Positions 50,978-60,053 of a stretch of 64,000 nt of DNA are shown here, in pieces. The translations under genes and the position numbers were made by a program. The stretch is from an uncultured Vampirovibrio sp. Lineage in GTDB: Bacteria; Cyanobacteriota; Vampirovibrionia; Gastranaerophilales; Gastranaerophilaceae. The stretch is from the NCBI GenBank assembly GCA_910577395.1, contig CAJTLG010000008.1:1-64000 (forward strand), in the 5' to 3' direction. The notes below the pieces were generated by a model, which ran no database searches, was not told the DNA's origin, and saw nothing but the letters and a program-made list of their open reading frames with translations. How positions within the stretch are numbered: position 1 is the stretch's first letter; every line of letters starts with the position of its first letter.

Positions 50978-51040
50978 AAATCATCCTTATTTGTTTTAAT
51001 TTATGAAACCATTATACTATAAAAGAAATTGGGGTATATT

Positions 51041-52036
51041 TTAATCTATCGGAAGTTTGAATAAATCAGCAAGTCTTTTATCAAAGCTTTCCGGTGCAAT
51101 GGGTGAAGTTCCTGAGGAACTTGTAAAAGTCATTTCACCAAAATATATTTTTCCTTTTGTATGGTATAAATCTACTCTTACGTAATTTATTCCCTCGCTT
51201 AATTTTTGGGCAAGGTCTATCATTTTTTCAAGGTAGCTTGGTTTTTCTTTTGAGTGGAAATTTTCATAATGGCTGATTTTATAGGGCAGTAAATTCCATT
51301 CGGTATCATAAAGATTTCGTTTTCTTGTTGAATTAATCAGGATATCATTTATTATAAAATCAGCCTTGCCCTGAAAACATGTGATGTTATACTCTTCTAA
51401 ATCCTTATCTTTGCTTTGTATATATTGTTCCGCAATTATTTTTTTCGGTATATCCGAATATTGCATTTCAAAACCATAGCGAAAAGCATAATCTTCTGCC
51501 ATCCAGGCGTCTATTTTACGTTTAGCATCTGCTTTATCAAATTTTGCCTTATCTTTAACAATAATGTTATACCCTGAGCCGTGATTGCATTTCAATACAA
51601 ATGTTTCAGGCAGTATGTCAAAATCTATATCATCAAAATTGTCCCAAACGCCGTATAGGTTTATAAGGTATTCTTCACCTATTTTGTCTTTTACGTATTG
51701 TCTTACAAGATATTTATCCGCAAGTAATGTTTTTAGTGGGGTTGTATCGTATAATTTTGACCATTGAATTTTTTCATTGAATGTTTTTGGATTTTTTAGG
51801 TTCAAATTTTTACCGGTTTGTTCAAAATACCAGTCGCAAAGCGCTTCAGGGCGTTTTTCTGCGGGGAGATATTTATGTATTTTATATAAAAGTTTTTCAT
51901 TTCTTAGTTTTATCTCTTCTTTTAAGAGTTCAATTTTCTTTTTTGCGGAATATCTTGTTTTTAATGTTTTATTGAAAAACGTGATAATAAGACGTGAATC
52001 TTTTATTTGTACAGAAAAAATGTTGCTTAGTTTCAT
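51041..52036 (-). CDS. TupA-like ATP-grasp protein
   Basis: 331 aa. ALCDWYFEQTGKNLNLKNPK, TFNEKIQWSKLYDTTPLKTL and LADKYLVRQYVKDKIGEEYL with FVLKCNHGSGYNIIVKDK are the hallmarks of the TupA-like ATP-grasp family of polysaccharide or teichuronopeptide synthesis. C-terminal YVRVDLYHTKGKIYFGEMTF has the acidic metal-binding residues. It likely ligates an amino acid to a cell-surface glycan. No sugar-biosynthesis genes adjoin it; a TPR-protein gene lies 20 nt downstream of its start. Confidence 0.8.
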   Translation of the reverse strand: MKLSNIFSVQIKDSRLIITFFNKTLKTRYSAKKKIELLKEEIKLRNEKLLYKIHKYLPAEKRPEALCDWYFEQTGKNLNLKNPKTFNEKIQWSKLYDTTPLKTLLADKYLVRQYVKDKIGEEYLINLYGVWDNFDDIDFDILPETFVLKCNHGSGYNIIVKDKAKFDKADAKRKIDAWMAEDYAFRYGFEMQYSDIPKKIIAEQYIQSKDKDLEEYNITCFQGKADFIINDILINSTRKRNLYDTEWNLLPYKISHYENFHSKEKPSYLEKMIDLAQKLSEGINYVRVDLYHTKGKIYFGEMTFTSSSGTSPIAPESFDKRLADLFKLPID

Positions 52037-52056
52037 TTTATCTCCCGTTAAATAAA

Positions 52057-52632
52057 TTAGTTTCCATTATAGATTTCAAGCAACCTTTTTGCCTCTTTTT
52101 CTTTGCCTAAATTTTTATAAGCATATGCAAGGTTCAGATAAAAATCTTTTTCGTCATTTTTAAGGTATATTGCCTGAATTAAATTTTTCTTTGCTTTGTT
52201 GTAATTTCCTGTTTTGATATATAAAGTGCCTAGATTGTAATAAGAATAGGCAAAATCTTTATTATATTTAATTGCTAAAAGTAAATTTTTTTCTGCAAGC
52301 TCATATGCGCCTTTGTTTAAAAAAATACAGCCTAAATTATAATATGCTTTGAAATATTCAGGGTTCAAAGCAAGAGCCTTATTGAGGTTTTCCACCGCTT
52401 TGTCTGTTTCTTTTTTGTCTTCGTATATATTTGCCGTTACCACAAAGGTTTCTGCATCTTTTTCAACAAGTGGCAGGTTTTCTAAAATTAAAAGAGCCTC
52501 TCTGTGGTTATTTGTTTTATAAAGGGCATAAGCCTCTGCTTTAGCACCTGTTTCATCGGCATATGCAGCATATATTCCTGTGGCTATCCCAAGGAGTATA
52601 AGCATTGCTCCCGTAAAAAATATCTTTTTCAT
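52057..52632 (-). CDS. Exported TPR-repeat protein
   Basis: 191 aa. N-terminal signal MKKIFFTGAMLILLGIATG with a likely cut after YA. Then four to five TPR units: EALLILENLPLVEKDAETFV, AVENLNKALALNPEYFKAYY, AEKNLLLAIKYNKDFAYSYY, AKKNLIQAIYLKNDEKDFYL and a last AYKNLGKEKEAKRLLEIY. A periplasmic scaffold; partner unknown. It is upstream of the TupA-like gene with 20 nt between. Confidence 0.85.
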   Translation of the reverse strand: MKKIFFTGAMLILLGIATGIYAAYADETGAKAEAYALYKTNNHREALLILENLPLVEKDAETFVVTANIYEDKKETDKAVENLNKALALNPEYFKAYYNLGCIFLNKGAYELAEKNLLLAIKYNKDFAYSYYNLGTLYIKTGNYNKAKKNLIQAIYLKNDEKDFYLNLAYAYKNLGKEKEAKRLLEIYNGN

Positions 52633-52685
52633 ATTTATAATTATCCTCTATATACACTAAAATGGTAACATTTATTTAATTTGTT

Positions 52686-52713
52686 TTGCAACTGAAAATT
52701 TTTAAAGTATAAT
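52686..52713 (+). promoter_or_regulatory. Sigma70-type promoter of the LCP gene
   Basis: TTGCAA (52686-52691), 16-nt spacer, TATAAT (52708-52713). The start near 52720 gives a 40-nt leader. A second TATAAT at 52749-52754 ends only 6 nt before the ATG. Confidence 0.6.
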
Positions 52714-52760
52714 CTTTTGGGTGAACCGAAATTTCAAAAACCATGAGTTATAATTAAATT

Positions 52761-54059
52761 ATGAATCAGCTATATGACCCTAAAAATGCATACAGGCCAG
52801 TAATAAAGCCGGTTAGAAGAAAATCGCCTAATCAAAATATAGCAGGAAGTTTCTTTAAATCTTTTTTTGGAAGCCTTCTTATACTTGTGGTTGTTGCAAT
52901 TGTTTTATATAGGGCTGAAGTTATAACTTTTGTCGGGGATGTATCTACGCTTGCAGAAAGGGTTGTTGACCCTGAAAAGCGTGTAGAATTTTCATTACCA
53001 TTTTCTCCAAGAAGGCAAAATATACTTGTTATGGGTGTGGATGCAGCGGAAAATGAAGACAATCCCTTTAAGGGCAACAGGTCTGATGCTATGCTGCTTG
53101 TAAGTATAGCCCCCCATGGTAAAAATGTTAATGTTATCTCAATTCCAAGGGATAGTAAGGTATATATTGCAGACAGGACAAAGCCTGATAAAATTAATCA
53201 CGCTTTTGCCTATGGCGGGATAAATTTAACCGTTAAAACCGTTGAAGAAACTTTTGGGGTGCGGATAAATCATTATCTTGTACTTTCAAATATGGGGCTT
53301 GTTAAATTTATTGATACAATTGGCGGATTGCCCATATTTATTGAAAAAGACATGTATTATAACGATACAACCGGTGGTCTTCACATAAATTTGCCTAAAG
53401 GTGAAAGGGTGCTGACCGGAAAAGAGGCTGAAGGGTATATGCGCTTTAGAAAAGATGCGCTTGGTGATATTGGCCGTATAAGGCGTCAGCAATGGTTTTT
53501 TAACGCACTTGGAGCAAGACTTAAGGACCCGCAGGTGCTTGTTAAAATACCTGAAGTATTAAAGGTTATGCCAAAATATATTCTGACCGATTTATCAGTT
53601 TATGAGCTTTCTCAATATGCTGCGCTTGCTAAAAGTATTGATATGTCAACAGTCCAGGTGGCAACTTTACCCGGGTCACCATCGCAGAGGGGGAGTATCA
53701 GTTATTGGATACTCGACCCTGAAAAAACACAAGAGATTATAAACAGACTTGTATACAGGGATAAGCCAAAGCCGCTAAACGGGCCAATTACGGTTGGTAT
53801 TTTATATGTTTCCAATATGGAAACCAAAGCAAATGAACTCAAAGCAGAGCTTGAACAAGCAGGGTACAATGTAAATATGAAATCTGCAAGCAAATTGGGA
53901 CATGACCATATTGCAATTCATAATCTGGATTTACCTAATGATGCTATTTTATCCCTTAAAAAAACTATTTCCGGTATGAAAGAAAAACAAACCGTATATG
54001 ACCCTATAGGTTTAAATAAAGCTGCAAGAGATTTTACTATTGTTCTTGCGGGGTCGTAA
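52761..54059 (+). CDS. LytR-CpsA-Psr (LCP) family protein
   Basis: 432 aa. One N-terminal TM at about 32-50, then the LCP catalytic domain: QNILVMGVDAAENE, NRSDAMLLVSIAPHG, VNVISIPRDSKVYI, KINHAFAYGGINLTVKTVEE, MRFRKDALGDIGRIRRQQ. The C-terminal LytR_C domain begins near 345 (GPITVGILYVSNMETKANEL). LCP enzymes transfer glycans or polyprenyl-linked polymers onto peptidoglycan. Their presence in an outer-membrane organism fits cyanobacterial relatives. Confidence 0.9.
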   Translation: MNQLYDPKNAYRPVIKPVRRKSPNQNIAGSFFKSFFGSLLILVVVAIVLYRAEVITFVGDVSTLAERVVDPEKRVEFSLPFSPRRQNILVMGVDAAENEDNPFKGNRSDAMLLVSIAPHGKNVNVISIPRDSKVYIADRTKPDKINHAFAYGGINLTVKTVEETFGVRINHYLVLSNMGLVKFIDTIGGLPIFIEKDMYYNDTTGGLHINLPKGERVLTGKEAEGYMRFRKDALGDIGRIRRQQWFFNALGARLKDPQVLVKIPEVLKVMPKYILTDLSVYELSQYAALAKSIDMSTVQVATLPGSPSQRGSISYWILDPEKTQEIINRLVYRDKPKPLNGPITVGILYVSNMETKANELKAELEQAGYNVNMKSASKLGHDHIAIHNLDLPNDAILSLKKTISGMKEKQTVYDPIGLNKAARDFTIVLAGS

Positions 54060-54164
54060 ATATTGCTTTTTAATTAAATCTCAAGATTGATTTTTCTGTC
54101 AGGCGGTCAAAATTCCTCTTTTAGGGTGATTTTAAAACAGGGTAAATATAAGACAATTTATCCT

Positions 54165-54356
54165 ATGAATACAAATGAGAAGTGCCTTTTAAATTATTTA
54201 TCAAATTGCCAAAAATCTGCATTTGAGGCATCAGATAGGCTAATTGAATTTTTAAATTACCATAACAGGAAAATACAATTTAACAGTTATAATCCAATCT
54301 ATAATATAATAGATGAAATGGAATTTAATAAAGATTTAGAATATTGCTATGAATAA
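54165..54356 (+). CDS. Small hypothetical protein coupled to the GGDEF gene
   Basis: 63 aa from the ATG at 54165 (the frame is open back to a TTG at 54087 and the exact start is uncertain because no SD is clear). MNTNEKCLLNYLSNCQKSAF, then a helical stretch and DEMEFNKDLEYCYE. Its last 8 nt overlap the ATG of the CHASE2-GGDEF gene, the usual sign of coupled translation. No known domain. Confidence 0.5.
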   Translation: MNTNEKCLLNYLSNCQKSAFEASDRLIEFLNYHNRKIQFNSYNPIYNIIDEMEFNKDLEYCYE

Positions 54357-56157
54357 GAAAATTTGGACAAAATTTGTCTATATTATAATATCCGCATTTG
54401 TTTTCGGGATATTTTTATATTTAATTCAGCTGCCTGCATTTAGAGGATTTTTAACTGGTGTTGAAAATAAAACTTTTGATTTAAGGCAAAGTATTGTTTC
54501 AAAATATGCAAAAAGAAGTGATAAAATCACAATTATATCTGTTGATGATGCAAGTTATGAATATATTGTGGATAAATACGGAAGCTGGCCTGCGCCCAGG
54601 GTTTTTTGGGCAAAGCTTATTTCTGATTTAGAGCCTTATAATCCAAACAAACTTATTTTTGATATACTTTTTCTTCAAAGATTTACGGCAGACGGTACAT
54701 CCGACATAGCTTTAATTGATGCGGTTAACAAAAATAAAAATGTGTATGTATCAATAAATTTTGATAATTATTCGGAGGAAATTAGAATTCCGCCTGTTTT
54801 GCCTTCCGCACTTCAAAACAGTATTGAAAATGATTATTTAATCAAAACAAATCCGGAACTTGTTTATTCAAATTGCAGAACAATTATAAGTGAGATTTTA
54901 AACGGTACAAAAAATATAGGACTTATAAATGTACATAGGGACAGTGACGGTACAATACGCACCATGCAGCCCTTTTTATACTATAACGGTTCATACTATA
55001 AGCATCTTGCCCTTATGACGGGGTTAGATTATCTTGATTTAAACCGCAGTGAGTTTGAAATAAATAAAAAAGGAGAAATTGAGCTTGATGACAGACTTGC
55101 TCTTCCTTTAAATGCTGACGGCAGGCTTATTTTAAACTGGTATGGGCCCGAATGGACATTTAACAGTGTACCTTTGTGGCAGGTGATTTCTGCTATATCC
55201 AAGAAGGATAAAGAATTTTTAAACAACAATTTTAAAGATAAAATTGTGTTTGTTGGAGTTACTGCTAACAGCCTTGCGGATATTAAAAGCGTTTCTGTTT
55301 CTTCAATGTTCCCGGGGGTGGAAGTTCTTGCAACTTTTACAAATAATATTTTGGATAATAATTTTATAAAAAGGGTAAATCCTGCCATTGATATATTAAT
55401 TTCAGTTATTTTAGCCTGTATCATAGGTTTTGGGGTTATGAATTTTAAATCCCCAGTAAAATCCGTATTTTTATTTTTTAGTTTAATTGCAGGGTATTTT
55501 GTACTTTCCGTATTGCTAATGCTGCACTTTAATTTATGGCTTGGACTGGTTGCACCTTTTGTGTTTGGTATACTTGTTTTTGCGGCATCATATGTTATTA
55601 AGTATCTTATAACATCCCGCGATTATGAACATACATACAAACTTGCTGTGACGGACGGTCTTACAGAGATGTTTAATCACAGATATTTTCAGGAACAAAT
55701 GAGTGCCAATATAAGAGCCTCTAAAAGGTACAATAATGTTTTTTCTTTGATTATGGTTGATATTGATTTCTTTAAAAAATTCAATGATACATACGGTCAT
55801 CAATCCGGTGATGCTGTTTTAAGGCAGGTTGCACAAACCATAAAACGCAATATCCGCTCAACAGATATCCCATGCAGATACGGCGGGGAAGAAATGTCTG
55901 TTATTCTTACTAATACAAACAAAGAAGATGCTATAAAAACCGCAAACAAGATTTGTGAGGCTGTTAGAAATAAAGAATTTGAACTTGCAACAGGGGATTG
56001 GACCCATGTGACCATAAGTCTTGGTGTTGCATCCATGCCGCAAGATGCAGATACAACTGAGGGGTTGATTGAGTACGCTGATAAATGTTTGTATGTTGCT
56101 AAAAAGAACGGTAGAAACCAGGTAGTTTTTGAGTTTCCGGACGGTACGGAGGCGTAA
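54349..56157 (+). CDS. CHASE2-GGDEF diguanylate cyclase
   Basis: 602 aa. TM1 at about 10-28, a long extracytoplasmic CHASE2 sensor (SVDDASYEYIVDKYGSWP, LIFDILFLQ), three TM helices between about 345 and 420, then a GGDEF domain (TDGLTEMFNHRYFQEQM, YGHQSGDAVLRQVAQ, CRYGGEEMSVIL). The active-site signature is GGEEM at about 511-515, in which the usual Phe is Met; both acidic residues remain. It probably makes c-di-GMP in response to an outside signal. The 63-aa gene at 54165 overlaps its start. Confidence 0.9.
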   Translation: MNKKIWTKFVYIIISAFVFGIFLYLIQLPAFRGFLTGVENKTFDLRQSIVSKYAKRSDKITIISVDDASYEYIVDKYGSWPAPRVFWAKLISDLEPYNPNKLIFDILFLQRFTADGTSDIALIDAVNKNKNVYVSINFDNYSEEIRIPPVLPSALQNSIENDYLIKTNPELVYSNCRTIISEILNGTKNIGLINVHRDSDGTIRTMQPFLYYNGSYYKHLALMTGLDYLDLNRSEFEINKKGEIELDDRLALPLNADGRLILNWYGPEWTFNSVPLWQVISAISKKDKEFLNNNFKDKIVFVGVTANSLADIKSVSVSSMFPGVEVLATFTNNILDNNFIKRVNPAIDILISVILACIIGFGVMNFKSPVKSVFLFFSLIAGYFVLSVLLMLHFNLWLGLVAPFVFGILVFAASYVIKYLITSRDYEHTYKLAVTDGLTEMFNHRYFQEQMSANIRASKRYNNVFSLIMVDIDFFKKFNDTYGHQSGDAVLRQVAQTIKRNIRSTDIPCRYGGEEMSVILTNTNKEDAIKTANKICEAVRNKEFELATGDWTHVTISLGVASMPQDADTTEGLIEYADKCLYVAKKNGRNQVVFEFPDGTEA

Positions 56158-56235
56158 ATATATTAATTTACTTTAAATTCTTTTTAATATATAATCTTTC
56201 TTGAAGAGAATGCTAGACTTCGGAAGGTAGTAAAA

Positions 56236-56565
56236 ATGGTAAATTCAGTTGTTGTAGTCGGGCGTGTAGGCCAGGACCCCGAAATGAAATACTTTGATAG
56301 TGGCAAAGTTAAAACAAATTTTTCAGTTGCTGTTAACAGATGGGATTCAAGAACTAAAGAAGAAATAACTGATTGGTTTAATATAGAAGTTTGGGATAAA
56401 CAGGCTGAAATTGCCGGTGAATGGGTGAAAAAAGGCCGTCTTGTGGGTGTTGAGGGCAGGCTTGTTGTGAATAAATGGCAGACACCTGACGGTGAAACAG
56501 CTGAAAGATTTTTAATCAGATGTAATAATGTAAGACTTATGGGTTCAAAAAAGGATGAAAATTAG
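56236..56565 (+). CDS. ssb: Single-stranded DNA-binding protein
   Basis: 109 aa OB-fold: VNSVVVVGRVGQDPEMKYF, KTNFSVAVNRW, DWFNIEVWDKQAEIAGEWV and EGRLVVNKWQTPDGET. It lacks the acidic C-terminal tail ending in DDIPF that recruits partners in most SSBs, as is common for short cyanobacterial-type proteins. SD GGAAGG upstream. Followed by the kinase gene after 10 nt. Confidence 0.93.
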   Translation: MVNSVVVVGRVGQDPEMKYFDSGKVKTNFSVAVNRWDSRTKEEITDWFNIEVWDKQAEIAGEWVKKGRLVGVEGRLVVNKWQTPDGETAERFLIRCNNVRLMGSKKDEN

Positions 56566-56575
56566 GGTTTAACCT

Positions 56576-57892
56576 ATGTTGATTTCAAATTCTATCGGTA
56601 TAGTTGCTGATGATTTAACCGGTGCAAATGATACAGCCCTTCAATTTTTTATGAAAGGCTCTAATACAGAGATTATTCTTGATATTAATTCTTTAAATGA
56701 AAATCATTTAAATGTTGAAACTTGGGCAATTTGTAATGAAACCAGAAACATTGAGCCTGAGGCTGCAGGTAAGATTGTCTATGAAACAACAAATGTTCTA
56801 AAGGAAAAATTCGGAATAGAGTATTTTTATAAAAAAATTGATTCTACCCTGCGTGGTAATGTTGCTGTTGAAATTTTGGCTATGCTTGAGGCCACAGGAT
56901 ACGATGCTGCAATTGTTGCACCTGCTTATGTCCAGGAGGGGAGAATTACAATCGGCGGATATCAGCTTTTAAAGGGTATTCCTATTGAAAGAACTGATGC
57001 CGCAAGGGACCCTAAGGCACCAATTTATGAATCATATATACCTGATATTTTAAAAAGAGGCTTGAGTGAGGCTGCTTTTGAGCTTGTAGGTTCAATTGAG
57101 ATGAAAACCGTTGCAAAAGGTGCAGGGCCTATAGCTTTAAAATTAAATGAATTAATATCAGGCGGCAAAAAATTAATTGTTATGGATGCTGTTTCCACGG
57201 TAGATTTTGAACAGATTGTACTTGCAATGCAAAAAAGCACCTATAATATTCTTCCTGCGGGTTCTGCGGGTCTGGCGCATGCGCTTGGGGCTGTTTGGCT
57301 TAATGAAATAAAACAGCCTGTGCAAAAAAGGGTGCCTTGCCTTCCAAAGCTTGTATTATCAGGCTCTAAAACATCTTTGACTGCCTTGCAGATAGAGAAA
57401 TTAAGACTTAATGATGATATTGAAAACACATATTTTATTCCGCTTCATCTTGATGATATCCTTGGAGAGGTCGATGATGCTTTTGCGGACAGAATTGCAT
57501 CTAATCTTGTAAAAGATTATGTTGTAGTGGTTCATGTTAGTGACCTCCGTGATGAATTAGAAACAGAAGAGGCTAAAAACAGACTTATTGATGAAGGTAT
57601 AACCAAAGAAGAGCTTGCAACAAGGATTACTAATTACCTTGCAAAGCTTGCAAACAAGGTAAAACAACGTTCTGAATTTATCCTTATTACAATAGGCGGC
57701 GAAACATCATATAGGTGTTCTAAGGCCATAAATTGTGAGTATTTGCAAGTGGTTGATGCAATTTTGCCCTCTATCCCTCTGTGTATGGATTCTAATGCAC
57801 AGCTTATAGTTACAAAATCCGGTAATTTTGGTACTTCATCTACATTGATTGATATAATTAAATATTTTGAGCACCATATAGATGCAGAATAG
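56576..57892 (+). CDS. Four-carbon acid-sugar kinase family protein (DUF1537)
   Basis: 438 aa. N-terminal domain IGIVADDLTGANDTALQF, YKKIDSTLRGNVAVEI and AAIVAPAYVQEGRITIGGY; C-terminal nucleotide-binding domain with ILPAGSAGLAHAL, VLSGSKTSLTALQIEKL, TIGGETSYRC and ITKSGNFGT-like VTKSGNFGTSS. The family phosphorylates D-threonate, D-erythronate and similar acids. The next gene, pdxA-type, overlaps by 11 nt; this pair is the usual four-carbon acid sugar pathway. Confidence 0.9.
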   Translation: MLISNSIGIVADDLTGANDTALQFFMKGSNTEIILDINSLNENHLNVETWAICNETRNIEPEAAGKIVYETTNVLKEKFGIEYFYKKIDSTLRGNVAVEILAMLEATGYDAAIVAPAYVQEGRITIGGYQLLKGIPIERTDAARDPKAPIYESYIPDILKRGLSEAAFELVGSIEMKTVAKGAGPIALKLNELISGGKKLIVMDAVSTVDFEQIVLAMQKSTYNILPAGSAGLAHALGAVWLNEIKQPVQKRVPCLPKLVLSGSKTSLTALQIEKLRLNDDIENTYFIPLHLDDILGEVDDAFADRIASNLVKDYVVVVHVSDLRDELETEEAKNRLIDEGITKEELATRITNYLAKLANKVKQRSEFILITIGGETSYRCSKAINCEYLQVVDAILPSIPLCMDSNAQLIVTKSGNFGTSSTLIDIIKYFEHHIDAE

Positions 57893-58796
57893 TTTTAAGG
57901 GTAAAATCAGCATAACAACGGGCGACCTTAAAGGCATTGGGGAAGAGATTACAATTAAAGCGCTTAATTTATTAAATCTGCCTGCCGAAAATGTTGTAAT
58001 AATAGGGAAAAACCTCAACCAATATTTAAGCGTACATTATGAAACCATAGAGGTTGACCCTTCAGATAACGGCAGATTTTGTTATGAAACATTAAAGATT
58101 GCATCCTCACTTGTCGATATGGGCAAAATTAGCGCTATTGTAACAGCTCCGGTTTCAAAAGAGGCACTTTTTAAATCAGGTTACAAATATTCAGGTCAAA
58201 CAGAGATATTGCAAGAGTTTCTCGGGGATGATGCGTCAAAGGCTGAAATGATGTTTATAGCAGGTGATTTAAGAGTGTTGCTTTTAACAAGACACCTTGC
58301 CCTAAAGGATGTAAAATTAAGCGAAGATATAATTATAGATAAGGTTTTGAGGGTAAATAAGTTTTTAATTGAAAAATGTGGTATAAAAACGCCAAACCTT
58401 GCACTTTGTGCCTTAAATCCGCATGCAGGCGAAAACGGAATTCTTGGGAATGAAGAAAATGAAACGATGATACCTGCTGTATTAAAACTGCAAAAAACCG
58501 GGGTGAATATTTCCCTGCCTTTAAGTGCAGACGGGCTTTTTGCAGGTGTCGGTGAAAAATATATAAATGGTAAAAAACAGCAGTATGATTGCATTTTAGC
58601 ATCATATCATGACCAGGGTCTTTGTCCCGTTAAGGCACTTTGTTTTAAAAAGGTTGTAAATACAACAATCGGGCTTAAGGCTATAAGGACATCTCCTTCA
58701 TCAGGCACCGCTTATGATATTGCAGGAAAAGGAATTGCAGACCCTTCAGGCATGGTTGAGGCGATTAAACTCGCAATAGAGTTAGGTTTAAAATAA
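57882..58796 (+). CDS. pdxA: PdxA-family 4-phospho-acid dehydrogenase
   Basis: 304 aa. ITTGDLKGIGEEITIKAL, VTAPVSKEALFKSGYKYSGQ, the metal-binding His residues in TRHLALKD, NPHAGENG and SYHDQGLCPVKAL, and RTSPSSGTAYDIAGKGIADP. The PdxA family oxidises 4-phosphohydroxythreonine (vitamin B6 pathway) or, in PdxA2, 4-phospho-D-threonate and 4-phospho-D-erythronate. Overlap with the acid-sugar kinase gene points to the second role; no pdxB, pdxJ or serC lies nearby. Confidence 0.88.
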   Translation: MQNSFKGKISITTGDLKGIGEEITIKALNLLNLPAENVVIIGKNLNQYLSVHYETIEVDPSDNGRFCYETLKIASSLVDMGKISAIVTAPVSKEALFKSGYKYSGQTEILQEFLGDDASKAEMMFIAGDLRVLLLTRHLALKDVKLSEDIIIDKVLRVNKFLIEKCGIKTPNLALCALNPHAGENGILGNEENETMIPAVLKLQKTGVNISLPLSADGLFAGVGEKYINGKKQQYDCILASYHDQGLCPVKALCFKKVVNTTIGLKAIRTSPSSGTAYDIAGKGIADPSGMVEAIKLAIELGLK

Positions 58797-58860
58797 ATTA
58801 GGCAATTTTTTATGTTTACATGTTTTATTGAAACAAAGCATGTATAAAAAGGATTTTTAA

Positions 58861-59250
58861 ATGAAGGTTACAAATAATTCTTCACAAAATTTCGGAGCTA
58901 TTTATCTAAAAGGGGCTGCCATTGATATTGCAGCTAAGGCTAAAAGTTATATGGGCACCGCCGTAAAGTATGAAGTTGAAAAACAAGCGCTTGAAAGGAT
59001 TGCGGGTAAAACCGATTTACTCGTAGAACCTTATGGGGATATGGGTGCAGCCATTTGGAAAGGTAAATATATTCCTGAGATTAATGTATTTGAAGATCAA
59101 AAATTAATTGCGAAAAACGAAAATATCATAGAAGCTTTTAAAACAGCAGCAAGAAAATTAGAGGCCGCAAAGCAAAAACTTGAGCCGAAAACAATAAGGC
59201 AGCGTTTCCCCGGTACCGGTAGCGTTAAAAAGCTTGATAAAACTGTGTAA
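58861..59250 (+). CDS. Small F-G-motif protein, hypothetical
   Basis: 129 aa beginning MKVTNNSSQNFGAIYLKGA, so the F-G motif is at residues 11-12. The rest is a mixed alpha/beta pattern (LERIAGKTDLLVEPYGDMGA) with a helical, basic C-terminus (FKTAARKLEAAKQKL). SD AAAAGGA about 7 nt upstream. No known family. Same strand as pdxA, 64 nt downstream. Confidence 0.65.
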   Translation: MKVTNNSSQNFGAIYLKGAAIDIAAKAKSYMGTAVKYEVEKQALERIAGKTDLLVEPYGDMGAAIWKGKYIPEINVFEDQKLIAKNENIIEAFKTAARKLEAAKQKLEPKTIRQRFPGTGSVKKLDKTV

Positions 59251-59339
59251 ATTTCATTCAAATGATGTAACAAACCCTAATAAAAATAATGTATAATCAT
59301 TGTGGCTTACTTTTACTTGTCCAAAGAAAGGGTGTCCAT

Positions 59340-59762
59340 ATGTCTTCATTTAATATTAACGGCCCAGGTAACAGGCCGCAGATTACCGAAACACAAAATA
59401 TGATGAATAATGGCGGCGCCGGTAATACGGGATATATGGCAGGCGGGAAGAAAAAGAAGAAAAAAGAAGATGAATTCGACCCTGCCCTTTTAGAAATGGA
59501 TATTGAGGATAAGTTTGAACGCAGTGAGGATGAATTTGAAGATGATGATGATTACTATAATTCCACCGCCGCTAAAGACAAAGATAAAACCTCTGATGAT
59601 GAAAAATTGGATAATACTGTAAAAGGCATGATGTTCGGGCTTATAGATAAGGTTGTTCAGACTGCAGATAATGCTATAGAAAAAGTTTTAGAAAAGAAAA
59701 ATAATACGGATGACAGGGATGACAACCCCGGCGGAGGGGATTTTTTAACCCTTTCAAAATAG
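59340..59762 (+). CDS. Acidic, Asn/Gly-rich hypothetical protein
   Basis: 140 aa from the ATG at 59340 (GGGTG upstream; the longer frame to 59289 has no SD). MSSFNINGPGNRPQITETQ, then GGKKKKKKEDEFDPALLEMD and an Asp/Glu-rich middle (EDEFEDDDDYYNS). An amphipathic helix MMFGLIDKVVQTADNAIEKV is followed by an acidic end. Looks largely disordered. It converges on the 59767 gene with 4 nt between. Confidence 0.6.
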   Translation: MSSFNINGPGNRPQITETQNMMNNGGAGNTGYMAGGKKKKKKEDEFDPALLEMDIEDKFERSEDEFEDDDDYYNSTAAKDKDKTSDDEKLDNTVKGMMFGLIDKVVQTADNAIEKVLEKKNNTDDRDDNPGGGDFLTLSK

Positions 59763-59766
59763 AATA

Positions 59767-59955
59767 TCAGAATTCAGGTACGACCATTTCAAGCATGGTG
59801 CTTATTTTATGTTCTATGATACCTGCTATTTTACCGTAGGGGGATGTATCGCTTTTTAGCTGAATTGGGTTATTAAGAGCCATTTTTAATGTATAGATAA
59901 GACAAGATATCTCAAGAAGAGTATCGTACATTTTTGTGTTTTTAACTTCATCCAT
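59767..59955 (-). CDS. Small helical hypothetical protein
   Basis: 62 aa beginning MDEVKNTKMYDTLLEISCLI and ending in a hydrophobic helical stretch (GIIEHKISTMLEMVVPEF). SD GGGAGA about 10 nt upstream. It is divergent from the XRE regulator at 60054, with a 98-nt AT-rich region between, the same layout as 111-290/377-610. Function unknown. Confidence 0.6.
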   Translation of the reverse strand: MDEVKNTKMYDTLLEISCLIYTLKMALNNPIQLKSDTSPYGKIAGIIEHKISTMLEMVVPEF

Positions 59956-60053
59956 TGTAATATTCTCCCATTATATAATGTAATATCACATGAATATAAA
60001 ATATTGTCAATGTATTTTCTTGCTTTATCGTGTTTACGTGTAAAATATTACTT

